Source: Arthrobacter sp. PM3 (GTDB taxonomy: Bacteria; Actinomycetota; Actinomycetes; Actinomycetales; Micrococcaceae). Taken from it: 64,000 bases of DNA. A program made the position numbers and the translations under genes. Of this stretch, positions 33,491-41,636 are shown piece by piece (positions within the stretch are counted from its first letter, which is position 1; every line of letters begins with the position of its first letter). Under the pieces are notes generated by a model, which worked only from the letters and a program-made list of their open reading frames with translations, was not told the origin of the DNA and searched no databases. The DNA is taken from contig NZ_CP022314.1 in NCBI RefSeq assembly GCF_003352915.1, forward strand, positions 2,146,231 to 2,210,230, read 5' to 3'.

Positions 33491-36400
33491 TCAGCCCTTG
33501 AGGCACTTCCGGTAGGCGGCCATGGCCTGACCGTAGTTCACCTGGCCCACGAGGTCCCCGGGCCGGGCAGGCTTGACCGGCGGGGTGCACTTCGGCGGGA
33601 CGGGGGTGGTGGCCGCGACCAGCACGGCGGTCTTCACCACGGTCCCGGACTCGACGGCGGTCAGCACCAGGGTGCCGGTGCCGGCGGCCGCTCCCGCAGG
33701 AACCTTCACATCCACGCTCGCAGCACCGGCGGAAACCGGCACCGTGCCAAGCGACGTCACAGCACCCGCGGCATCCGTGAACTCGGCGCGCAGGGCGGTG
33801 TTGACCGGGCTGCCCAGCGAGGTCAGGTCCAGCTTGGCGACCGAGAGCGTGATGGAGTCCCCGCTCTTGACCTCGGCCGCGGTCGAGTTCACCACCGCCA
33901 CGGATCGGCGCGCGAAGTCCGGAGAGACCGGGGTATGGGTCTGCAGGTACTTGATCCACGCGTCCCGGTCCACCAGGCCGGAGTCCTTGGTGCCGGCGCC
34001 TTCCTTGAAGATGCGGAAGTTGTCGCCACCGGTAGCCAGGAAGTTGAACGTTCCAATCCGGTAGGACTTCGCCGGGTCGATCAGTACACCGCTGACCCGG
34101 ACCGAGGTGATGCGGTCACCGGCGGCGCGGGCGGCGTCGTAGGTGTAGTTGACGTTCTTGGACAGGCCCAGCTGCTGGTAAGCACGGCTGGGAACCGTCC
34201 CATCCGGGTTGGTCTGCCACTGCTGCTCCAGGAGCGTCTTGAACTGGGCGCCGGTCAGGGACGTGGTCCACAGATTGTTCACGAACGGCAGCACCGCGTT
34301 GGCCTCCGCGTAGGTGATGGTGCCGTCCGGCGCGTAGTACAGCTCGTTGCGCAGGCCGCCGGGGTTCACGACGCCGATTTCGGCGCCGCCGAGTTCCGGC
34401 GCCTTCAGCGCATCCACGAGCGAGTCCGCCACGAGGTTGCCCAGCGTGGATTCGCTGGCCCGGTCATCACGCACGGCCGGGGACCCGCCGAAGGCCGTCG
34501 TAATGTCGGCCGTGACTTTGCCGACCGGCTGGTTGCCCACCACCGCGGCGTCGGCCAGGGCCTTGTCCACGATGGCCTTGACGGCAGCGACCCGGGGATA
34601 CTGGGCCACAAGATCGGCCGCCGGCTGCGCCGCACTGGTGGTGCGCTGCACGTTCCCGGCCTTGTACCCGGTCACGGACATGGTCCTGGTGTCGACGGTC
34701 AGCTGAATCTGGCCGATGAACTCGCCGTAGTTCCCGGTCTGGACGATCGGGCGGGTCTTGCCGGTGGGCTGGCCTGCCGCGTCCAGGACGGGGGCGTCCC
34801 AGGCGTACTGCTTGTGGGTGTGCCCGTTGAAGATCGCGGCGACATCCGGAGTGACCTTTTGGACCATCTTGGCGAAGGGGCCGCCGGCGGCGACTTCCTG
34901 CTCCAGCGTGGCGCCTTCGGGTGCGCCGGACCCGGCGCCGTCGTGGTTCTCCACGATGATGACGTCGGCGAGCCTGTCCGCCTTGATCTTCGCCGCCACC
35001 CGGTTGATGGCATCCACGGGATCGCCGAACTCAAGGTCAGCGATGCCCGACGGCGTGACCAGGGACGGGACCTCCTGGGTCACGGTGCCGATCACGGCCA
35101 CCTTGATGCCGTTCATTTCCAGGACCGTGTATTCCGGCAGGGCCGGCTCGGTGGTGCCCTTCTTGTAGACGTTGGCGCCCAGGTAGGGGAACTTCGCGTT
35201 GGTCCCGCCGGCGGTGACCCGGTCGTGCAGGTCCGCCCAGCCGCCGTCGAACTCGTGGTTGCCCACCGCGGAAGTGCGCAGGTCCAGGGCGTTCAGCACG
35301 TCGATGGTCGGCTGATCCTTGGCGATCGCCGAGGCGAACAGGGAGGCGCCGATGTTGTCGCCGGCCGAAAGGAATGCCGTGGCGCCCGGGGCGGCGGCGG
35401 CACGGAGCTTTTCGATGGTCCCGGCGAAGAACACGGTGTTGGAATCGATGCGGCCGTGGAAGTCGTTGATGCCCAGGAAGTTCAGCTCAACGCTGGCCGG
35501 CGTGGCGGGCAGATCCAGTCCCACCACCACGGGATCGTGGTCGCTGGCCCGGAACTGGTCCGGAGCGTAGTAGTCGGTGACGTTGTTGTTGTAGCGGCTG
35601 TACTCCAGCGCCACGGACTCCACGGAGTTGATGTTCCAGATGTCCGCGCCGGTGACCGCGGCGTTGGCTGCGGGGGAGGCGAGGATGTGGTCCAGCGAGC
35701 CCACCAGGCCGCCGAAGAGGTAAGAGTGCTTGGCCGAGCCGTCGGCGTTCTTCGCCTTCTCGTCCTGGTTGACGTACCCGGCGCCGGTGAGGACGTTGAT
35801 CGGGTCCTCCTTGGCGTAGGAGTTGAAGTCACCGATCAGGAAGACCTTGTCTGTGCCCTTGGACTTCCGCAGTTCGTCGGCAAACGCCAGCAGGGACTTT
35901 GCCTGGGCGGTGCGGGCGAGGTTGGAGGCGCCCTGGCCCTTGTCGGTGTCATCCGGCGTGGCGGCGGAGCCCTTGGACTTGAAGTGGTTGGCGATCGCGA
36001 TGAACTTCTTGTCATCGGCAGCGCCCACGGGTTTGAAGACCTGTGCCAGCGGTTTGCGGGCGCTGGCGAACGCCACTGTGTCGTTGTGGATGATGGACTC
36101 GCCGACCGGTTCGGCGGCGGCCTTCTTGAAAATGAACGCGGTGCGGATCATGTCCTCGTCAGCCAGCGGGGGTGCGTTGGCGGGCGTGCGGACGTAGTCC
36201 CAGACCCCGGGCGTGGCGATGTTGAGCGCATCCACCAGCTTGGCCAGGGCGTCGTCCCGGTTCTTGCCGAACTGGGCCGAGTTCTCTACCTCCATCAGGG
36301 TGACGACGTCGGCCCCGGCCTTGGAGATGGCGGCGACGATCTTGTCCTGCTGCCGTTTGAAGTTCTCCGCATTCGCCGCGCCGCGGACGTCGCAGCCGCC

Positions 36401-38047
36401 CTTGACGGTGATGGGGTTGCCGTCGCGGTCCGGGTAGAAGGTGCAGCCGGCCACCTGGTCGCCGGTGGTGGGGAAGTAGTTCAGCACGTTGAAGGACGCC
36501 AGCTTCAGGTTGCCGCCGACGGCGGCCGGGGTGTCCGTGCGGGTGGCGCCGAAGCTTGCCGGCTGCACCGTGTCCGCGTTGGCGGCCGTCAGCTGGGCCA
36601 GCGGCTGGAACTTCCAGGCATTGTTCGCATAGCTGAGCACCACGTTGGTCTTGAACGTCACCGGCGCGCCGACCCGGACATGGTCCGACGGGGTCAGGTA
36701 GGGCAGCACCTGGGCCTTGGTGGCGGCGTCCTTGAGGAAGTTGGTGGTGGCGCCGTCGTCGAGCTTGATGCCGCGGGCGGTGTTGGCAGCGACGGCGGCG
36801 GTGTACTCCGCAGAGCCGAAAGGCGCGACGGCGGTGGGCTGGGCCAGCGGGGTGGTGCCGCCGGCCAGGCCGATTTCACCGTACTGGTTCAGCGAGAAGT
36901 TGTCGGCCACCGTGACGGGACCCTGCGGGGTCAGGAGCATGCCTTCGAGGGATTCCCGGAAGGCCTCGTCGGCGGGGAGCGTGAAGCCCGTGGCCTTGAC
37001 CTCGGGGACCGCGTCGCTGAGCTCCCTCAGGTCCGCCGCGGCGGCTACGCTCAGCTGGGTCATGCCGAAGTATTCGCTGACGGCGCCGGTGACCTCGACG
37101 TAGTCGCCGATCCGGACCGTGCCCACTGTGGCGGGGGAGTAGACGAACAGGCCGTCCGAGGCCGCGTGGTTGGCCGGTGTGAGATCGCCGCCGGTGCCGG
37201 GGGTCTGGATGTAGTAGCCGGCGAATCCGCCGGTGGGAAAGGCCGCGGTGACCTTGCCGCGCGTGGTCACGGTGGTTCCGGCCAGCGGGCTCGCCGCGCC
37301 GCTGCCCTGGATTTCGGCGATGGTTTTTGCCGCCGGTGGCGTGCCGGGGTCGACGGGCGGGTCGACGGGTCCCGGATCGGTGGTGCCGTTGGTGGCCTTC
37401 GGGGTGATGGCCGCGTTGAGGGTGAAGTCGGCGAGGTTGTTGTTGGTGTCCGCGCCGTTGCTGCGGTTCAGGCTCTTGACGTCCGTATTGCCCGACGGCG
37501 CCGCGGCCGCCTGCGTCTCGAAGGTGTTGGAGGTGCCGTAGCCGAGGAGGTCGGCGACGTTGGCCGGTTCGATGACCGAGCCCGCCGCCAGCGGGGTGAG
37601 TGCGGCGGCCTGCCGGGCCAGCACGATTGTGCCGCCGCCTCCGGCCGGGTTAAAGCCGGTGGCCGTGGCGTCCGCAGCGGGCAGGTCTGCGCCGGCGGTG
37701 CCGTTGCTGCCGCCCTTGAGCAGGTAGTAGCCCTTCGCGGGGATGCTGCCGGTCAGGGCCGCGACGGAGCTCGGCGTCCCCGAGCCGGTGGCGGAGCGGT
37801 ACTGGACGGACCAGCCCTCCAGCGACACGGGCGCGTCGGAGTTGTTGTAGAGCTCGACGAACTTGTTCTTGAAGGCCGCGCCGGAGCTGCCGCCGCTCAG
37901 ATACGCCTCGTTGATAGTCACCGGCGAGGTTCCGGTTGCCGCCGGGGAGGCCTCCACGGCGTTGGCTGGCGCGGCTGCCAGCGGGGCGGCTATGAGCGCC
38001 GCCGACAGTGCTGTGCCCAGCACAGATTTCCAGGGTGTTTGTTTCAT
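33491..38047 (-). CDS. Secreted ExeM/NucH-type endonuclease fused to 5'-nucleotidase
   Basis: 1518 residues. A Sec signal peptide (~1-30, ending APANA) is followed by a lamin-tail domain (~40-165: INEAYLSGGSSGAAFKNKFV). An OB-fold region (~240-480) comes next. An endonuclease/exonuclease/phosphatase domain (~515-840) has LASFNVLNYFPTTGD, LMEVEN, IGDFNSYAKEDP and FRASDHDPVVVGLD. A metallophosphatase/5'-nucleotidase (~855-1365) has FLGINDFHGRID, SAGDN, GNHEFDGG, FNGHTH and a C-terminal FNFLATGGDNF. It degrades extracellular DNA and removes phosphate from the nucleotides, a phosphate-scavenging pair in one chain. No LPXTG sorting signal is present; a short Cys-containing tail ends AYRKCLKG. A PHO-box-like element lies upstream. 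Confidence 0.93.
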   Translation of the reverse strand: MKQTPWKSVLGTALSAALIAAPLAAAPANAVEASPAATGTSPVTINEAYLSGGSSGAAFKNKFVELYNNSDAPVSLEGWSVQYRSATGSGTPSSVAALTGSIPAKGYYLLKGGSNGTAGADLPAADATATGFNPAGGGGTIVLARQAAALTPLAAGSVIEPANVADLLGYGTSNTFETQAAAAPSGNTDVKSLNRSNGADTNNNLADFTLNAAITPKATNGTTDPGPVDPPVDPGTPPAAKTIAEIQGSGAASPLAGTTVTTRGKVTAAFPTGGFAGYYIQTPGTGGDLTPANHAASDGLFVYSPATVGTVRIGDYVEVTGAVSEYFGMTQLSVAAAADLRELSDAVPEVKATGFTLPADEAFRESLEGMLLTPQGPVTVADNFSLNQYGEIGLAGGTTPLAQPTAVAPFGSAEYTAAVAANTARGIKLDDGATTNFLKDAATKAQVLPYLTPSDHVRVGAPVTFKTNVVLSYANNAWKFQPLAQLTAANADTVQPASFGATRTDTPAAVGGNLKLASFNVLNYFPTTGDQVAGCTFYPDRDGNPITVKGGCDVRGAANAENFKRQQDKIVAAISKAGADVVTLMEVENSAQFGKNRDDALAKLVDALNIATPGVWDYVRTPANAPPLADEDMIRTAFIFKKAAAEPVGESIIHNDTVAFASARKPLAQVFKPVGAADDKKFIAIANHFKSKGSAATPDDTDKGQGASNLARTAQAKSLLAFADELRKSKGTDKVFLIGDFNSYAKEDPINVLTGAGYVNQDEKAKNADGSAKHSYLFGGLVGSLDHILASPAANAAVTGADIWNINSVESVALEYSRYNNNVTDYYAPDQFRASDHDPVVVGLDLPATPASVELNFLGINDFHGRIDSNTVFFAGTIEKLRAAAAPGATAFLSAGDNIGASLFASAIAKDQPTIDVLNALDLRTSAVGNHEFDGGWADLHDRVTAGGTNAKFPYLGANVYKKGTTEPALPEYTVLEMNGIKVAVIGTVTQEVPSLVTPSGIADLEFGDPVDAINRVAAKIKADRLADVIIVENHDGAGSGAPEGATLEQEVAAGGPFAKMVQKVTPDVAAIFNGHTHKQYAWDAPVLDAAGQPTGKTRPIVQTGNYGEFIGQIQLTVDTRTMSVTGYKAGNVQRTTSAAQPAADLVAQYPRVAAVKAIVDKALADAAVVGNQPVGKVTADITTAFGGSPAVRDDRASESTLGNLVADSLVDALKAPELGGAEIGVVNPGGLRNELYYAPDGTITYAEANAVLPFVNNLWTTSLTGAQFKTLLEQQWQTNPDGTVPSRAYQQLGLSKNVNYTYDAARAAGDRITSVRVSGVLIDPAKSYRIGTFNFLATGGDNFRIFKEGAGTKDSGLVDRDAWIKYLQTHTPVSPDFARRSVAVVNSTAAEVKSGDSITLSVAKLDLTSLGSPVNTALRAEFTDAAGAVTSLGTVPVSAGAASVDVKVPAGAAAGTGTLVLTAVESGTVVKTAVLVAATTPVPPKCTPPVKPARPGDLVGQVNYGQAMAAYRKCLKG

Positions 38048-38185
38048 CCGCTCTAACTCTCATCAGGGTGCCCCGGGTAAAGGGCGGTGCAGTTAAAAAG
38101 GCAGGGTGCAGTGCGTCCGCAGGATGCAGCGGACAGTGGCCGGCTTGAACTCCTGGTCAAGTCATGCCGGGCCCATCCAAACAGG

Positions 38186-38207
38186 GGTGAATGAACAACG
38201 TATGGAT
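38186..38207 (-). promoter_or_regulatory. Candidate PHO box upstream of the secreted nuclease
   Basis: On the minus strand, ATCCATACGTT is followed directly by GTTCATTCACC. The second 11-mer fits the actinobacterial PhoP direct-repeat unit (G-G/T-TCAYYYR-G/C-G) at 10 of 11 positions; the first fits at about 6. The downstream gene's phosphate-scavenging role supports it. The call is inference only. Confidence 0.35.
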
Positions 38208-38344
38208 TAAACGTGCATTCGGCGGGACGTCCCCCAGCGAGACGCGCCGCAGCCGTCCCGGAGCGGCTCGAAAGCCCCGGGCAACGGTGACGGGTGGTGC
38301 AGGTGAGCGGTGTCCGGGTGCCTCCACCGGACGCTCCACAGCAG

Positions 38345-38390
38345 AATACCGGCCAGTAGCCTGAGGAAAAGGCACTGGCCGGTATTTTTT
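38345..38390 (+). terminator. Orphan intrinsic terminator on the plus strand
   Basis: AATACCGGCCAGT pairs with ACTGGCCGGTATT, extended by GCC/GGC across one bulged A, with a ~9-nt loop and a tail completing TTTTTT. No plus-strand gene lies upstream, so it probably ends an untranslated plus-strand RNA. Confidence 0.82.
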
Positions 38391-38468
38391 ACAACAATTT
38401 TTGTAATTGGGGGACGCAGGCTGCCCGGCGCGGCTAGAGCCCCTGCGGATTGCGGATGGCGGGTGCGG

Positions 38469-39272
38469 CTAGGCCTCCGGCGCCGCCTGGGCGCCCTGTC
38501 CCGTGTCCGCCACGATCTTGAACACCGCACCGGTGGGGTCGGACAGGGTGGCAAGCCGGCCGAAGGGGGTGTCGTCCGGTCCGTCGATCACCGTCGCGCC
38601 GAGAGAGACAGCCTGGGCGATCGTGGCGTCCGTGTCCTCAACGGCGAAGTAGACCTGCCAGCTGGACGGAACCTCGGCCGGCAGAAAGGCCGAGGCGTCC
38701 ATGATGCCGGCCTTCGCCGTAGGCCCTGCGCCCAAGGTGGTGTAGCGGAATTCCGGGGTGTCGCTCATGACGTCGGTGTCCCAGCCAAACACATCCTGGT
38801 AGAACGTGACGGCGGTAGCGTAATCCTTGGTGTGGAGTTCGTGCCAGGCCGGTGCGCCCGGTTCGGCCGCAAGTTCGTAACCCGTCATCCCGGCCGGCTG
38901 CCATACGCCGATCGACGCGCCGGTGGGGTCGCCGATCATCGCCATGCTGCCCTGTTCGGGAACTTCCATGGGCTGCATGTAGACCTGGCCGCCGTGTTCC
39001 TCGGCAGCCTGGACGGTGGCCTCTGCGTCCTCGCTCCGCAGGTACGTGGACCACATGTCCGGCCAACCGGCCTGGTCCGGCCGCTGCTGCATTATGCCGG
39101 CCACGGACTTCCCGTCCTTCCAGGCCGTGATGTAGCCGCCGTACTTTTCCTCGTCGCCGGTCTGATAGGTCCAGCCGAACAGTGTGCCGTAAAACAGCTT
39201 GGCCTGTTCGGCATCCGATGTCATGAGGTCGATCCAGCATGGTGCGCCGTTGGAGTGGTCGGGTGCGGGCAC
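38469..39272 (-). CDS. Two-domain VOC (glyoxalase-fold) protein
   Basis: 267 residues from the GTG at 39270-39272, which has CAGGAG at ideal spacing. Two tandem glyoxalase/bleomycin-resistance modules are seen: residues ~8-125 (GAPCWIDLMTSDAEQAKLFY, then IGDPTGASIGVWQP) and ~140-260 (APAWHELHTKDYATAVTFYQ, then LSDPTGAVFKIVADT). This matches the actinobacterial family typified by Streptomyces proteins annotated as hydroxylases or 27-kDa antigen Cfp30B. The metal set is incomplete by eye, so catalysis is uncertain. The IS left end is only 100 bp upstream, so its original promoter may be separated. Confidence 0.88.
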   Translation of the reverse strand: MPAPDHSNGAPCWIDLMTSDAEQAKLFYGTLFGWTYQTGDEEKYGGYITAWKDGKSVAGIMQQRPDQAGWPDMWSTYLRSEDAEATVQAAEEHGGQVYMQPMEVPEQGSMAMIGDPTGASIGVWQPAGMTGYELAAEPGAPAWHELHTKDYATAVTFYQDVFGWDTDVMSDTPEFRYTTLGAGPTAKAGIMDASAFLPAEVPSSWQVYFAVEDTDATIAQAVSLGATVIDGPDDTPFGRLATLSDPTGAVFKIVADTGQGAQAAPEA

Positions 39273-39371
39273 GGGGGCTCCTGACTGTGTGGTGGGGAAC
39301 TGTGTGGTGGGGGCGGGCTGGTGGAAACACACAGAGACTATTCCGCGGCACCGACAGTTTCAATGGTGCGC

Positions 39372-40724
39372 GTTGACTCATTGGAAAGGTCCGCGGGGCC
39401 GGATACGTTGCCTCATTGGAAAAGGTCCGGGAAGGAGCGGGCGCGGACATCCTTGAGGGATGGGACTGACGATGGGCCAGCGCAAGGCTGTCACGGTGAT
39501 CAAGGCCCGGGCGTATGCCCGCGGGAGCCGGCCAGAAAAGGTGCGGATCCTGGATGAGTTGGTGGAGTTGACGGGCTGGAACCGGGACTACGCGCGGCGG
39601 GCTTTGCGGCAGGCGCTTGAGCTTCGGCCGGTGCGGGACCGTCCGCTGCGTCCTCCGCTGTATGGTCCGCGGGTCATCGAGGCGTTGGTGGTCTGCTGGG
39701 CGGTGCTGAGGGCTCCGGCGGGCAAGCGCCTTGCCCCGATGCTGCCGGTGCTGGTGCCGTTGCTGCGCCGGGACGGGGAGCTGGTGCTCTCGGATGAGGA
39801 GGCGGAGTTGCTGATGCGGATGAGCGCGGCGACGATCGACCGCCGGCTGGCTCCGGAGCGGGCCAAGCAGGTGTTGCGGGGCCGGTCGCACACCAAACCG
39901 GGATCGTTGTTGAAGTCCCAGATTCCGGTCCGGACCTGGGCGGACTGGGACGACGCCGTCCCGGGGTTTGTGGAGATCGACCTGGTCGGTCATGAAGGCG
40001 GGGTGGCGGCCTCCGGGCAGTTCTGCTTCACCCTGACGGTCACGGACATCGCCACGGGGTGGACCGTGAACCGGTCCGTGCCGAACAAGGCGCAGAAATG
40101 GGTGTTCGCGGCCCTGCAGTACGCGCTGGGCCGGTTCCCGTTCCCGATCTGCGGGATCGATTCGGACAACGGCTCCGAGTTCATCAACGACTACCTGCTC
40201 GAGTACTGCCATGCCCGGCAGATCACGTTCACGAGGTCCCGGCCGGGGAACAAGAACGACGGGGCCCACGTGGAGCAGAAGAACTGGGCCAGGGTCCGGG
40301 AGCTGGTCGGCTACTACCGCTACGACACCGCCGCGGAACTGGAGAAGCTCAACGAGATCTGGGAGCTGGATGCGCTCTTCACGAACTACCTGCTCCCGCA
40401 GCAGAAGCTGCTCTCCAAAGAACGCCACGGCGCGAAGGTCATCAAGAAGCATGACGGAGCGCTCACCCCGCACCAGCGTGCCGCCCGCCACCCCGATGTC
40501 CGGAAACGGCCCGTTATCGCCATGAACGCCCAGTTCAAACGGCTAAAACCCGGGGCGCTGTCGCGCCGGATCCTGGCCTTGACCGGGGAACTGGAAACAC
40601 TCGCACAGGCCAAAGCCGCACCCCGCAACTACAAGATCAACACCGCGTTCAACCCGCCCCTGAACCGGACCTTTTCACATGAGGCAACGAAGCACCCTTC
40701 CCGGACCTATTGACATGAGGCAAC
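39372..40724 (+). mobile_element. Complete insertion sequence with doubled end repeats
   Basis: 1353 bp with one transposase gene. Each end carries two copies of a ~25-bp repeat of the form GTTGMCTCAT-N3-AAWAGGTCC. They are at 39372 and 39407 on the left, and in inverted orientation ending at 40688 and 40724 on the right. Spacing is 35 and 36 bp. The left inner and right outer copies extend identically through GGTCCGGGAAGG. No unambiguous target duplication was found; TGGTGC occurs close to both ends but does not abut them symmetrically. The internal gene is intact, so the element may be active. Confidence 0.85.
39460..40713 (+). CDS. DDE transposase with integrase (rve) catalytic core
   Basis: 417 residues (ATG 39460; ATG at 39472 is equally possible). 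The N-terminal helix-turn-helix region reads ARAYARGSRPEKVRILDELV and TGWNRDYARRALRQAL. The catalytic triad is visible: Asp in GFVEIDLVGHEGG, Asp in CGIDSDNGSEFINDYL, Glu in NDGAHVEQKNW. This is the retroviral-integrase-like class in which the IS1202/ISNCY and IS481-like groups fall; the long N-terminus and doubled end repeats favour the former. The C-terminus reads through the inner right end repeat, so the gene fills the element. Confidence 0.9.
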   Translation: MGLTMGQRKAVTVIKARAYARGSRPEKVRILDELVELTGWNRDYARRALRQALELRPVRDRPLRPPLYGPRVIEALVVCWAVLRAPAGKRLAPMLPVLVPLLRRDGELVLSDEEAELLMRMSAATIDRRLAPERAKQVLRGRSHTKPGSLLKSQIPVRTWADWDDAVPGFVEIDLVGHEGGVAASGQFCFTLTVTDIATGWTVNRSVPNKAQKWVFAALQYALGRFPFPICGIDSDNGSEFINDYLLEYCHARQITFTRSRPGNKNDGAHVEQKNWARVRELVGYYRYDTAAELEKLNEIWELDALFTNYLLPQQKLLSKERHGAKVIKKHDGALTPHQRAARHPDVRKRPVIAMNAQFKRLKPGALSRRILALTGELETLAQAKAAPRNYKINTAFNPPLNRTFSHEATKHPSRTY

Positions 40725-40769
40725 AGGTGGTGCTGCCGCAGGCGTTCAACGGTGCCGTCGCGGGTGCGT

Positions 40770-41594
40770 CTACAGCGAGGCGTAGAGCCTGCCCGTTGAC
40801 GTCAGGGTGCCGTCCAGGTTGAACAGGGAAGACGTGCCCATGATGGGGTCGTTGATCGGGCGCTGCTTCCATGCGAACCGTTCCACATAGGGCATTTTGC
40901 GCATGCCCGCCACGGTCTCCCGCATGAACTTCTCGACCATCGGGCGGGTGTAGATGCTGCGGCGGGTCTTGGTGGCGTTCCAGTCCGCGACAGCGTATTC
41001 CGTAACCCAGACGGGCCGTTGATACTTCTCGTGCAGGGCGGCGACCTTCCGGAGGAAACTGTCTGAATTCGGCCAGGCGTAGCAGTGCATGGTCATGAAG
41101 TCGACCCGCAGATGTTCCCGCTTGGCCCTGAGCATGAACTGCTCCAGCCAGCGGCTCGTCGAGTTGACGGTGGCGGGAGATCCCAACCGCAGGCCGGTCG
41201 TCTGCAGCAGCGGCCACAGCCGGACGGCCTGGTCGACGGACATGTTGGCCTGGAGCGGGTGGTCGGGTTCGTTGAAGCCGAGAAGGTTCTGGGTGTGGGT
41301 CTGCCGCAATTCCCGGTTCACGAACCCGAGGGCGTCCTGTTCCAGGAGGCGGCGGGCGTCTTTGATCATGGGGACGAACGGGAGCTTCGTGTACGTGCGG
41401 GTGTGCTGCCAGGTGTAGTACCAGTCGGGATTCAGGCTCTTGATCTGACGGAAGGACAGGGCGTCACTGCCGCCGTTGGAGGCGCCTTTGAGGGCCCGGG
41501 CGGTCGCCGCCTGGGCCGATCCGGCACCGGCCGCCATCAGCCCAGGGGCTGCCAGGGCGGCCAGTGGCAGTGCGAGAAATGTTCGGCGTTCCAT
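40770..41594 (-). CDS. Secreted glycoside hydrolase, GH128-like (Glyco_hydro_cc)
   Basis: 274 residues from the ATG at 41592-41594, with GAAGGA upstream; the TTG 12 nt earlier is less likely. The N-terminus MERRTFLALPLAALAAPG is a twin-arginine-type signal ending around AGSAQA. The mature domain has WYYTWQHTRTY, then LLGFNEPDHPLQANMS with the predicted acid/base Glu, VDFMTMHCYAW and RPVWVTEYAVADW with the predicted nucleophile Glu. This pattern defines the clan-A TIM barrel of GH128, which includes beta-1,3-glucanases. It is likely a secreted fungal or plant glucan hydrolase. Its 3' end is 46 bp from the IS right end. Confidence 0.85.
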   Translation of the reverse strand: MERRTFLALPLAALAAPGLMAAGAGSAQAATARALKGASNGGSDALSFRQIKSLNPDWYYTWQHTRTYTKLPFVPMIKDARRLLEQDALGFVNRELRQTHTQNLLGFNEPDHPLQANMSVDQAVRLWPLLQTTGLRLGSPATVNSTSRWLEQFMLRAKREHLRVDFMTMHCYAWPNSDSFLRKVAALHEKYQRPVWVTEYAVADWNATKTRRSIYTRPMVEKFMRETVAGMRKMPYVERFAWKQRPINDPIMGTSSLFNLDGTLTSTGRLYASL

Positions 41595-41636
41595 GTGTTC
41601 CTTCAACTGGTCGGGGCCTTGGCGTCAGGTGATCCC

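Larger units (their letters stand above)
38048..38468. other. 421-bp gene-free interval with PHO-like box and plus-strand terminator
   Basis: This gap holds the leader of the secreted nuclease gene (minus), a candidate PHO box, and a well-formed terminator whose U-tract is on the plus strand. No convincing protein-coding frame is seen on either strand. A second small dyad TTACAA...TTGTAA lies at about 38390-38410. Confidence 0.6.

Noticed and set aside
33266..38056. 1596-residue plus-strand ORF
   Set aside because: It is the antisense shadow of the secreted nuclease/nucleotidase, an artefact of GC-rich codon bias.
38210..38345. SAM-type or cobalamin riboswitch before the orphan terminator
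   Set aside because: A CCCGGGCAAC-like string is present but the other conserved blocks are missing and no plus-strand gene follows.
39364..40733. TGGTGC as target-site duplication of the IS
   Set aside because: The hexamer occurs near both ends but not abutting equivalent positions, so duplication is not demonstrated.
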